Program-made: the position numbers and the translations under genes
DNA from: Pyramidobacter sp.
Lineage (GTDB): Bacteria > Synergistota > Synergistia > Synergistales > Dethiosulfovibrionaceae
Reading direction: 5' to 3'
Assembly: GCA_017940445.1 (NCBI GenBank)
Contig: JAGAYQ010000088.1
Location: 1-6,829, forward strand
DNA length: 6,829 nucleotides
The notes under the pieces: generated by a model
Seen by the model: only the letters and a program-made list of their open reading frames with translations
Told to the model about the DNA's origin: nothing
Databases searched by the model: none
In this document: in pieces, positions 1-5,337 of the stretch
Numbering within the stretch: the stretch's first letter is position 1
How the letters are laid out: each line of letters opens with the position of its first letter

Positions 1-74
1 ATGTCGCGCGTCAGCTTGCGGTCCAGCTCCTGCAGTCCGGCTCCGCCGCCGGTGTTGATCTTCTGCTCAAGGTC

Positions 75-161
75 CCACAGCTGACCGCCGTTGACGGCGT
101 CGGTGCTGCCCTTCGCGACGGTCCCGTCGGCCACGTTCGTGATCTTCTGACCGCCGGCGTT
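75..161 (-). other. Third neck motif of the adhesin
   Basis: The segment runs from NAGGQKITNVADGTVAKGST to DAVNGGQLW, a textbook YadA-type neck. It is followed by a polar, coiled-coil-compatible segment (DLEQK...LQELDRKLTRD) that runs off the left edge, so more stalk or the membrane anchor should lie beyond position 1. Confidence 0.9.
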
Positions 162-383
162 CAGGCCTTTGCCGCTGACGTAGGTCCTGCCGCCCACCTT
201 GACGGCACCGCTGCCGATCGTCACTTTATCGCTGCCGCTGCCGGCTGTGATCGTGTCAAACGCGGGGGAATCGCTCGTCGAAACGGTATACTCAAGACCG
301 CCCGACGACGTCTTGCCCTCTTTTAAGACGATGTTGCGTCCGGCTTTCAGCACCGTCGGCGAGCCGGCTTTGGACGTCGATTC

Positions 384-458
384 ACGCAGCTGTTTCACGG
401 TGACGGCATCGGCGTCGTCGGTCCCTTCGGCGAGGCCGGTGATCTTTACACCGTTCAT
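384..458 (-). other. Second neck motif of the adhesin
   Basis: The segment reads MNGVKITGLAEGT followed by DDADAVTVKQLR, another head-to-stalk connector. The order TIATADDMTLSSISITGG then neck is typical of repeated modules in the passenger of trimeric autotransporters. Confidence 0.85.
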
Positions 459-647
459 GGCAAAGCCGGATTTGCTGATCTTCGCGCCGCCGGTGATCGA
501 GATCGAGCTGAGCGTCATGTCGTCGGCCGTGGCGATCGTGTATTCCGTGCCGCCGGCCGCGTTCGTGCCTTCGGTCACGGTGACGTTTTTGCCGGCGATT
601 GTCGTGTTGTGCTTTGCCGCCGTCTCGGCGACGGGCGCCAGCGCCGA

Positions 648-839
648 AGAGATCGCGTCGTCGGTTTCGGAACGGTTATAGACCTCGGTCTTGTTATACG
701 CATCTGTGATGCCGTAACCAGCCAAAGTTGTGGCCTTATCTGCCTTATCGGCAGTGGCGGCCGAGATTGCATCGTCGGTCTTCGTGCGGGTGTACGCATC
801 CGTGATGCCGTATCCTGCCAGCGACGTCGCCTTGTCGGC
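648..839 (-). repeat. Duplicated phage tail-fibre-like segment in the adhesin stalk
   Basis: Two copies of ADKAT(S/T)LAGYGITDAY lie head to tail. Copy 1 (762-839) ends TRTKTDDAIS; copy 2 (648-743) ends NKTEVYNRSETDDAIS and is six residues longer. They are separated by the short linker AATADK. The LAGYGITDAY motif is familiar from repeat segments of phage tail fibres and of some bacterial surface fibres. The copies differ at many DNA positions, so the duplication is not recent. Confidence 0.8.
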
Positions 840-1019
840 CTTGTCCTTCATTGCCTGATACACCGTACCGCCGGTGACGACGCCGCTGTCGTCTGCCGCG
901 ACTTTACCGTCCTTTTTCAGCTGAAGCTGACCATCAGTAAATATAAAATCGTCGCCCGCTCTTACGCTGATCACTGTTCCCGAAACGGCGATGCCGCTGC
1001 CGGCCGTTGGGGCCGCCGC

Positions 1020-1085
1020 TTTCAGCTGGGCGACGTTGACTGCGTCGGTGTCCTTCGTTCCAGCGGCCAGGCCGGTGAGCTGACG
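1020..1085 (-). other. First neck motif of the adhesin
   Basis: The segment contains QLTGLAAGTKDTDAVNVAQL, the standard short neck that joins a head to the trimeric coiled stalk in YadA-like proteins. It follows the sequence NAIAVGDDGNVTR, which closes the first head domain. Confidence 0.9.
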
Positions 1086-1307
1086 GGTGACATTGCCGTC
1101 ATCGCCCACGGCGATGGCGTTGTGAGTGGACACCCAGGCGGTGCCTGTGCTGCTGCCTTTCAGGTAGGCGTCCGCATCGCCTGCCGTCCGGCTCGCCGCA
1201 GAGCCGCTGCCGAGCGCGACCGTATCCGGTACGGTCACCTTTGCGCCCTTGCCGACGGCAGCGGAATTATCGGCACCTGTTTCAACGATGCCGCCCAAGG
1301 CCGCAAG

Positions 1308-1796
1308 GGAGTTTTGGGCAAGCGCCAGGGACGAATCACCAAACGCCGTAGAAGCTAAGCCGCTGGCCGTTGTGCCGTTGCCCCAGGCTGTAGCGCCTTC
1401 ACCGCTGGCTGCTGTAGAATCCCCCCATGCCGTAGCATGGGCTGCCGAAGCGGCTGTATTTGCCCCCCAGGCCGCAGCCTGCGCGGCTGTCGCCTGTGTC
1501 TGATAGCCCCATGCCGTTGAGTTTTCTCCGGAGGCAGTTGCGCCTGAGCCCCAGGCAGTGGAAAGGGTACCTTTCGCCCAGGTCCCGCTTCCGAACGCAG
1601 TTGCGCCCAAACCCATAGCAGTGCCTCCCGGATGTTCCTCGGTACCGATAATATATCCGCCCCAGGCTGTAGCGCCGTAAGCGCTGGCCTCTGAGCCCTG
1701 CCCAAACGCGGTAGCGTTCTCGCCGCTGGCTTAGGCAAAATTGCCCCAGGCAGTGGCGTGTTCACCGTCAGCTTTGGCATAATGGCCCCAGGCAGA
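1308..1796 (-). repeat. Head-domain array of eleven tandem repeats (mostly 14 residues / 42 bp)
   Basis: Eleven consecutive units follow the pattern (T/S)A(W/F)G-x4-AxGxxx. Ten are exactly 14 residues; the fourth is 23 residues and contains an insertion plus a half unit (TAMGLGA). Examples are TAWGSGATASGENS and TAWGDSTAASGEGA. In YadA-like heads such units stack as a left-handed trimeric beta-roll. The second unit carries the TAA stop at its position 8. Some units share identical DNA, for example an 18-nt block at 1380-1397 and 1659-1676, and a 14-nt block at 1548-1561 and 1743-1756, both pairs in the same codon phase. Confidence 0.9.
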
Positions 1797-1859
1797 AGAT
1801 TCCGTTCCGGACGCAGCAACTGAATTGCCCTGAATTTTAGCCCCGTCACCGTCAGGCGC

Positions 1860-2003
1860 TCCCCATGCCGCAGACAGGCCGTATGCGCCTGTCAGGCAGG
1901 CGCTCAGCAGCAGCGCGCAGGCGACCCGTGACGCTGGGACAGCGCTGGTCTGCTTCCTTCTGCCAGCGTTATGGGGGGAATATATGATGTCTCGATGTTT
2001 CAT
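1860..2003 (-). other. Signal peptide region of the adhesin
   Basis: The first 48 or so residues have a long polar, basic N-region (RRK at 15-17) followed by a hydrophobic stretch, VACALLLSACLTGAYGLSAA (27-46), ending at AWGAP. This is a Sec-type export signal with likely cleavage after about residue 46-49. The segment also contains LSAC (33-36), which fits a lipobox, so a lipoprotein signal cannot be excluded. The hydrophobic run continues past that cysteine, and the family uses signal peptidase I, so I favour the ordinary signal. Confidence 0.7.
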
Positions 2004-2094
2004 GTCCGTTTTCTCCTTTTCGCCCTTTTAAGGGAAATTTGTGGTATTTATCTGTGTGCCGATGTGAAGAGTAAATATTTTTTGTCGTGTGTTT

Positions 2095-2103
2095 ATTATA
2101 TCA
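2095..2103 (-). promoter_or_regulatory. Extended -10 promoter for the adhesin gene
   Basis: On the minus strand this reads TGATATAAT, an exact match to the extended -10 consensus TGnTATAAT. No good -35 is present at the usual distance (TATAAA at 2118-2123), which extended -10 promoters tolerate. Transcription would start near 2088, giving a leader of about 85 bases before the ATG. The presence of a strong promoter suggests the gene was functional recently. Confidence 0.65.
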
Positions 2104-2124
2104 TTGAATTTTCTGTTTTTATAT

Positions 2125-2152
2125 TTCCCGGTCCGGGAATATCGGTCGGGAA
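2125..2152. promoter_or_regulatory. Inverted and direct repeat between the divergent promoters, possible operator
   Basis: TTCCCG-GTC-CGGGAA (2125-2139) is a perfect 6-bp inverted repeat with a 3-base centre. Its right part, CGGTCCGGGAA (2129-2139), recurs as CGGTCGGGAA at 2143-2152 with one base missing. It lies just upstream of the adhesin promoter and between the two divergent genes, where a regulator could bind. No regulator gene is visible in the window, so the role is inferred from position only. Confidence 0.35.
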
Positions 2153-2175
2153 GAGCTAATTGTGCCTTTTTAATC

Positions 2176-2204
2176 TTGCGAAAATGACGGCGAGGTTGTA
2201 CGAT
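2176..2204 (+). promoter_or_regulatory. Candidate promoter for the first M20 gene
   Basis: TTGCGA (2176-2181) and TACGAT (2199-2204) are separated by exactly 17 bases. Each matches the sigma-70 hexamers at four of six positions. The start site would fall near 2211, about 40 bases before the ATG at 2251. The match is modest; it is the best candidate I see for the rightward direction. Confidence 0.4.
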
Positions 2205-2250
2205 AGCGCCAGAATAATTCGACAGAAAATCCAAGGGAGGATGGATCGCC

Positions 2251-3432
2251 ATGAATTTGAAGGAAAAGATCGCTTCGACAGTCGACCGTATCGCGCCGGA
2301 GCTGATCAAGCTGAGCCATGACGTGCACGACAATCCCGAGCTGGGGATGCAGGAGTTCAAAGCCTGCGCCTGGCAGGTGGAGCTGCTTCGCAAGCACGGC
2401 TTCACAGTCGAGGAAAAGTTCTGCGGCATCGAAACGGCCTACAAGGCGTGGAAGGGCACGCCGGGCAAGGGACCGCAGATCGCCTTTTTGGCCGAGTACG
2501 ACGCGCTGGCCGGCATGGGGCACGCCTGCGGACACAACACCATCTGCGCCTCGTCGTGCGGCGCGGCCATCTCGCTGGCCGAAGCTCTTGAAGGGCAGGA
2601 GGCGTGCGTGTTCCTGTTCGGTACGCCGGCCGAGGAAACGCTGGGCTGCAAAGTGGCGATGACTGACGCGGGCGCGTTCGATCATGTCGACTGCGCGATG
2701 ATGATGCATCCGGCGCCTGACATCAACCTTGTCGGACGCGGCGGTCTGGCCTGCACGGGCGTCAACGTCGAGTTCTTCGGCAAGGCGGCGCACTCGTCCA
2801 CGCCGATGAAGGGCATCAACGCGCTGGCCTCGACGATCGCGCTGTTCAACGCGGTCAACGCGCAGCTGCACCTGTGGCCCAACAAGAGCAAATGCAACGG
2901 CATCATCACCGCCGGCGGCACGGCTTCGAACATCATCCCCGATTACAGCGCCTGCCGCTTCACGCTGCGCGCCGAGCGCAAGAATCAGATCCTGCCCATG
3001 TACGACGACATGGTCCGCCTTGCCAACGCCGCGGCGGCGATGACCGGCGCGAAGGTGAAGATCGAGCACGACACGATCATGGCCGAGCGCTACTGCAACC
3101 GCGTGCTCGACGAGGCGTTTGCCGCCAACATGGAGACGCTGGGCGAGCATTGCCAGTGGCCTGATCCCAAGCTGATGAACGGCTCGTCCGACATCGGCAA
3201 CGTGTCGCTGGTCGTTCCCGCCATTCACGTGTACCTGACGCTGAAAGCCGGCGTGACCAGCTCGCACACCCCGCAGATGCGCGAGGCGGCCCGCTCTGAG
3301 CGCGGCGATCAGGTGGTGCTGCTGGCGGCCAAGGGGCTGGCGATGACGGGCGCGGACGTGTTCGAAAAGCCCGAGCTTCGCAAGGCGATGCGCGAGGAGT
3401 ACGAAAAGACGGCCCTGCCGAACAAGTGCTGA
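2251..3432 (+). CDS. M20-family metallopeptidase / amidohydrolase (ACY1L2-like)
   Basis: This 393-residue cytoplasmic enzyme should hydrolyse amide bonds in N-acyl amino acids, dipeptides or similar conjugates using two metal ions. The M20 pattern is complete: DVHDNPELGMQE (24-35), AEYDALAG (81-88), GHACGHN (90-96), TPAEET (125-130), HP (153-154), GKAAHSSTP (177-185) and SSHTPQ (337-342). By the family pattern the metal ligands are C93, H95, E129, H153 and H339, with E128 as general base. The spacing H95-E129-H153 (34 and 24 residues) equals that of M20D enzymes such as plant ILL2. Residues of about 165-280 form the inserted dimerisation domain, with H181 the cross-subunit histidine. The AEYDAL and CGHN forms are closer to aminoacylase-1-like-2/AbgB proteins than to AbgA. 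GGGAGG (2235-2240) lies ten bases before the ATG, and a stop at 2215 rules out longer in-frame starts. No signal peptide is seen. The substrate cannot be read from the sequence. Confidence 0.9.
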   Translation: MNLKEKIASTVDRIAPELIKLSHDVHDNPELGMQEFKACAWQVELLRKHGFTVEEKFCGIETAYKAWKGTPGKGPQIAFLAEYDALAGMGHACGHNTICASSCGAAISLAEALEGQEACVFLFGTPAEETLGCKVAMTDAGAFDHVDCAMMMHPAPDINLVGRGGLACTGVNVEFFGKAAHSSTPMKGINALASTIALFNAVNAQLHLWPNKSKCNGIITAGGTASNIIPDYSACRFTLRAERKNQILPMYDDMVRLANAAAAMTGAKVKIEHDTIMAERYCNRVLDEAFAANMETLGEHCQWPDPKLMNGSSDIGNVSLVVPAIHVYLTLKAGVTSSHTPQMREAARSERGDQVVLLAAKGLAMTGADVFEKPELRKAMREEYEKTALPNKC

Positions 3433-3463
3433 AAAGCAGTGAGTAATCAGTAATCGAAAGCAG

Positions 3464-3638
3464 ATTCAAAAGCTTGACACGAAGACACAAAGGCCCAAAG
3501 ACACAAAGTTTTTAGAGAAGCTGCTTGCGCAGGACTGAAATCGTTTGGCATGAATCCGCGCTGTTGTGACTTTGGCCGAACTGTTACAGGTCTTTTCTTC
3601 GTGTCTAGGGTCTTTGTGTTGGTTTTGAATTCAAAGCT
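3464..3638. repeat. Inverted-repeat element built from ACACAAAG/ACACGAAG motifs
   Basis: The left end has ATTCAAAA (3464-3471) followed by GACACGAAGACACAAAGG and GACACAAAG (to 3508). The right end has CTTCGTGTC (3598-3606), CTTTGTGTT (3612-3620) and TTTTGAAT (3623-3630), the same motifs inverted. The 8-bp ends ATTCAAAA/TTTTGAAT are exact inverted repeats. In addition ATTCAAAAGCT (3464-3474) and ATTCAAAGCT (3629-3638) are near-direct repeats flanking the rest, as a target duplication would be. The interior (about 3509-3591) has no convincing gene. Similar TTCGTGTC/TTTGTGTC strings occur as dispersed intergenic repeats in various bacteria, from general memory. I interpret it as a small non-autonomous repeat or remnant. 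Confidence 0.55.
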
Positions 3639-3643
3639 GGAAA

Positions 3644-3649
3644 GGGAGG
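3644..3649 (+). promoter_or_regulatory. Ribosome binding site that fixes the start of the AbgB-like gene
   Basis: GGGAGG lies eight bases before the ATG at 3658. The frame is open further upstream to an ATG at 3550, but that one has no such site. The additional 36 residues would be encoded largely by the inverted-repeat element and have no counterpart in the family. Confidence 0.85.
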
Positions 3650-3657
3650 AAAACGAC

Positions 3658-5040
3658 ATGGTCGGAGAAATCGCACTTGCGGCGATCAAGGCGAAGGAAG
3701 AACTGTTTGCCGCTCACGCGAAGAAGATCTGGGAAACGCCGGAGACAGCGTATAACGAGGTGAACACCTGCGCGATCACGGCAGAACTCCTGAAGGAGCT
3801 GGGCTTTGAGGTGGAAACGGGGCTGTACGGCATGCCCACGGCCCTGCGCGCGGTGCGCGGCTCCGGAAGCCCTGTGATCGGCTTTTTGGGCGAGTTCGAC
3901 GCGCTGCCCGGTCTCAGCCAGAAGGTGAGCACCGTCAAGGAGCCCGTTAAGGAAGGCGCGCCCGGCGAAGGCTGCGGCCACAACCTGCTCTGCGTCGCGC
4001 CGCTGGCGGCTGCCTACGGCCTTGCGGAAGAGCTGAAGGCGTCGGGCAGGCCCGGCACCGTCGTCTATTACGGCTGCCCTGCCGAGGAAGCGCTGACCGG
4101 CAAGCCCTTCATGGCCCGCGGCGGCGCGTTCAAAGAGCTCGACCTGGCCTTTGCCTGGCACGGCGCCACGCACAACCGTGTCACCTACGGCACGATGACC
4201 GGACTGAACAGCGCCAAGTTCCACTTCACCGGCCGCACCTCGCACGCTGGCGCTACGCCCGAGAAGGGACGTTCCGCGCTTGACGCCGTGGAGCTGATGA
4301 ACGTGGGCGCCAACTATCTGCGCGAGCATGTGACGATGGATACGCGGATCCACTACGTGATCACCGACGGCGGCATGGCGCCCAACATCGTCCCCGAGAA
4401 GGCCTCGGTGTGGTACTTTATTCGCGCTCTCGACCGCGCCTACCTCGAAGATGTGTACCGCCGCCTCATCCTCTGCGCTGAGGGCGCGGCCCACATGACC
4501 GAGACGAAGGTCGAAGTCGAGTTCCTCGGCGGCTGCTATCCCACGCTCGAGAACCATGTGCTCGTCGATCTGGTCCATCAGTGCATGGAAGAGACGGAGC
4601 TGCCGAAATGGACGCCTGAGGAGCTGGCGTTTGCCGAAGCGCTCAACAGGAACAACCTCAACTATGAGGACGCGAAAAAGTCCCCCGCTTGGAGCGGCGA
4701 ACTGAGCAGCCGCGTTGAGCCGATCGACTGCGCCAACGTCTTCGGCAGCACTGACGTGGGCGACGTGGAGCACATCTGCCCCGGCATCATGGTCACGACT
4801 GCGTCGTGGAACAGCGTCGCTCCCGGCCACAGCTGGCAGGTCACGTCGTGCGCCGGCAGCTCGATCGGGACCAAGGGCATGATGTACGGAGCGCGTGCCA
4901 TCGCCCTTGCGGCGGCAAAGTGCGCGGCCGATCCCGCCCTTGTCGCGGCGGCCAAGGCCGAATTCGCCAAGTCGACGGGCGGCGTGCCGTACCATTGCCC
5001 CATCCCGGCCGATGTGCCCGTGCCGATGCCGAAAAAGTAG
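3658..5040 (+). CDS. AbgB-like M20 amidohydrolase (p-aminobenzoyl-glutamate hydrolase subunit B family)
   Basis: This 460-residue cytoplasmic metalloenzyme resembles E. coli AbgB, which with AbgA splits p-aminobenzoyl-glutamate, a folate breakdown product. AbgB-type blocks appear in order: GEFDALPGLSQ (78-88), EGCGHNLL (104-111), GCPAEE (139-144), GRSALDAVELM (204-214), HYVITDGGMAPNIVP (232-246), STDVGDV (364-370), HSWQ (391-394) and, near the C-terminus, YHCPIP (445-450). Predicted metal ligands are C106, H108, E144, H168 and H391, with E143 as catalytic base; H196 (TSHAGATP) is the lid-domain histidine. The length is near that of E. coli AbgB as I recall it. The start at 3658 follows a strong ribosome binding site. 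It is 225 bases downstream of another M20 gene on the same strand and is followed by a strong terminator. The neighbouring enzyme is not a typical AbgA and no AbgT transporter is present, so the substrate may differ from aminobenzoyl-glutamate. The family assignment rests on remembered E. coli motifs and is confident; the substrate is not. Confidence 0.9.
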   Translation: MVGEIALAAIKAKEELFAAHAKKIWETPETAYNEVNTCAITAELLKELGFEVETGLYGMPTALRAVRGSGSPVIGFLGEFDALPGLSQKVSTVKEPVKEGAPGEGCGHNLLCVAPLAAAYGLAEELKASGRPGTVVYYGCPAEEALTGKPFMARGGAFKELDLAFAWHGATHNRVTYGTMTGLNSAKFHFTGRTSHAGATPEKGRSALDAVELMNVGANYLREHVTMDTRIHYVITDGGMAPNIVPEKASVWYFIRALDRAYLEDVYRRLILCAEGAAHMTETKVEVEFLGGCYPTLENHVLVDLVHQCMEETELPKWTPEELAFAEALNRNNLNYEDAKKSPAWSGELSSRVEPIDCANVFGSTDVGDVEHICPGIMVTTASWNSVAPGHSWQVTSCAGSSIGTKGMMYGARAIALAAAKCAADPALVAAAKAEFAKSTGGVPYHCPIPADVPVPMPKK

Positions 5041-5055
5041 CTTTTCTCTTTTGCT

Positions 5056-5096
5056 AAAAATATCCCCGTCGCCGTGCGGCAGCGGGGATATTTTTT
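5056..5096 (+). terminator. Strong Rho-independent terminator after the AbgB-like gene
   Basis: AAAAATATCCCCG (5056-5068) pairs perfectly with CGGGGATATTTTT (5083-5095), a 13-bp stem. The 14-base loop contains its own GCCG-TG-CGGC mini-stem (5071-5080). A run of six T follows or overlaps the stem end (5091-5096). It starts 15 bases after the stop codon at 5038-5040. The A-run on the left could let it act on the other strand as well, but no leftward gene reaches it. Confidence 0.92.
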
Positions 5097-5337
5097 ATAC
5101 GTGTGCATTTGGGCGCGGAGCGCGACTTTTGAAAGCGTTCGTGGTAAACTTGTCCCGAAAGAACCGGAAAAAGCGGAGCGCGAAAAAGATTTTTCCGTCA
5201 TGATGATTCTGTTCTATGCGGAACGAATGTTTTCATGCGGACCGTTTTTATCCGGCGGCTGTGTTCCGTGTGGAACAGCCGCGAAAAATTTCGGCGCGAA
5301 AGCGAGATCGCGCAGCGAAAGAAGGAAATGTGCGAAA
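5097..5337 (+). other. Leader/intergenic region before the transporter; no gene seen
   Basis: The stretch lies between the terminator and the transporter start. It contains an 11-base direct repeat, GCGGAGCGCGA, at 5115-5125 and 5173-5183, plus the two inverted repeats noted in the leader hairpin entry. TTGAAA (5129-5134) resembles a -35, but no good -10 lies 16-18 bases downstream. TGGTAAACT (5142-5150) resembles a weak extended -10. A promoter must lie here if the terminator is efficient, but I cannot fix it. Confidence 0.4.
5255..5282 (+). promoter_or_regulatory. Hairpin in the leader of the AEC transporter gene
   Basis: GCGGCT (5255-5260) pairs with AGCCGC (5277-5282) and GTTCC (5263-5267) pairs with GGAAC (5272-5276). 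This gives an 11-bp stem with a 2-base bulge and a GTGT loop. A-rich sequence (GAAAAATTT), not a T-run, follows, so it is not a normal rightward terminator. It ends 55 bases before the ATG at 5338, where a leader structure could affect translation or RNA stability. An additional 8-bp inverted repeat, CGGAAAAA/TTTTTCCG (5165-5172, 5190-5197), lies upstream. Confidence 0.4.

Larger units (their letters stand above)
1..2003 (-). pseudogene. YadA-like trimeric autotransporter adhesin, interrupted by an in-frame TAA and truncated by the window edge
   Basis: Members of this family form homotrimeric outer-membrane surface fibres that bind host or other surfaces. The ATG at 2001-2003 has AAGGAG nine bases upstream (complement of 2013-2018). 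I translated the frame to the left edge by hand. It shows an N-region with RRK (residues 15-17), a hydrophobic signal core (about 27-46), a head of 14-residue TAWG...ASGE repeats, and three neck motifs (TDAVNVAQL, ADAVTVKQL, STDAVNGGQL) separated by stalk segments rich in G, T, V and D. Codon 91 is TAA (1731-1733). After it the same frame stays open for 576 complete codons to the window edge, with the repeat pattern uninterrupted. This fits one base change from AAA or GAA, since the equivalent residue is K or E in neighbouring repeats 1 and 3. The C-terminal beta-barrel anchor lies outside the window. It could be a true pseudogene, a switched-off allele or a sequencing error. The family call is confident; the loss of function is less so. 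Confidence 0.88.

Noticed and set aside
199..1503. Several long open frames on the plus strand and in another minus frame across 199-1849
   Set aside because: They are shadows of the repetitive GC-rich adhesin. They show low-complexity translations with no domain pattern or ribosome binding sites, while the minus-strand frame shows signal peptide, head repeats and necks.
1308..1796. Possible CRISPR array or satellite because of regular 42-bp spacing
   Set aside because: The repeats are contiguous, in codon phase and diverged at DNA level but conserved as protein, without unique spacers; they encode the adhesin head.
2170..3267. A 365-codon open frame on the minus strand opposite the first M20 gene
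   Set aside because: Its translation is rich in R, H, G and V, typical of the antisense of a GC-rich gene. It has no recognisable motif, and the plus strand has complete M20 motifs.
3550..3657. A 36-residue N-terminal extension of the AbgB-like enzyme
   Set aside because: It is encoded mostly by the inverted-repeat element and lacks a ribosome binding site; the ATG at 3658 has a strong one.
3631..4995. A 454-codon open frame on the minus strand opposite the AbgB-like gene
   Set aside because: It is again a GC-driven antisense frame without motifs; the plus strand is clearly the coding strand.
5255..5282. The leader hairpin as a second intrinsic terminator
   Set aside because: No T-run follows on either strand.
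5074..5337. An 88-residue N-terminal extension of the AEC transporter
   Set aside because: It would start inside the terminator hairpin, is low-complexity and basic, and would put about 90 polar residues ahead of the first membrane helix of a family that begins directly with that helix.
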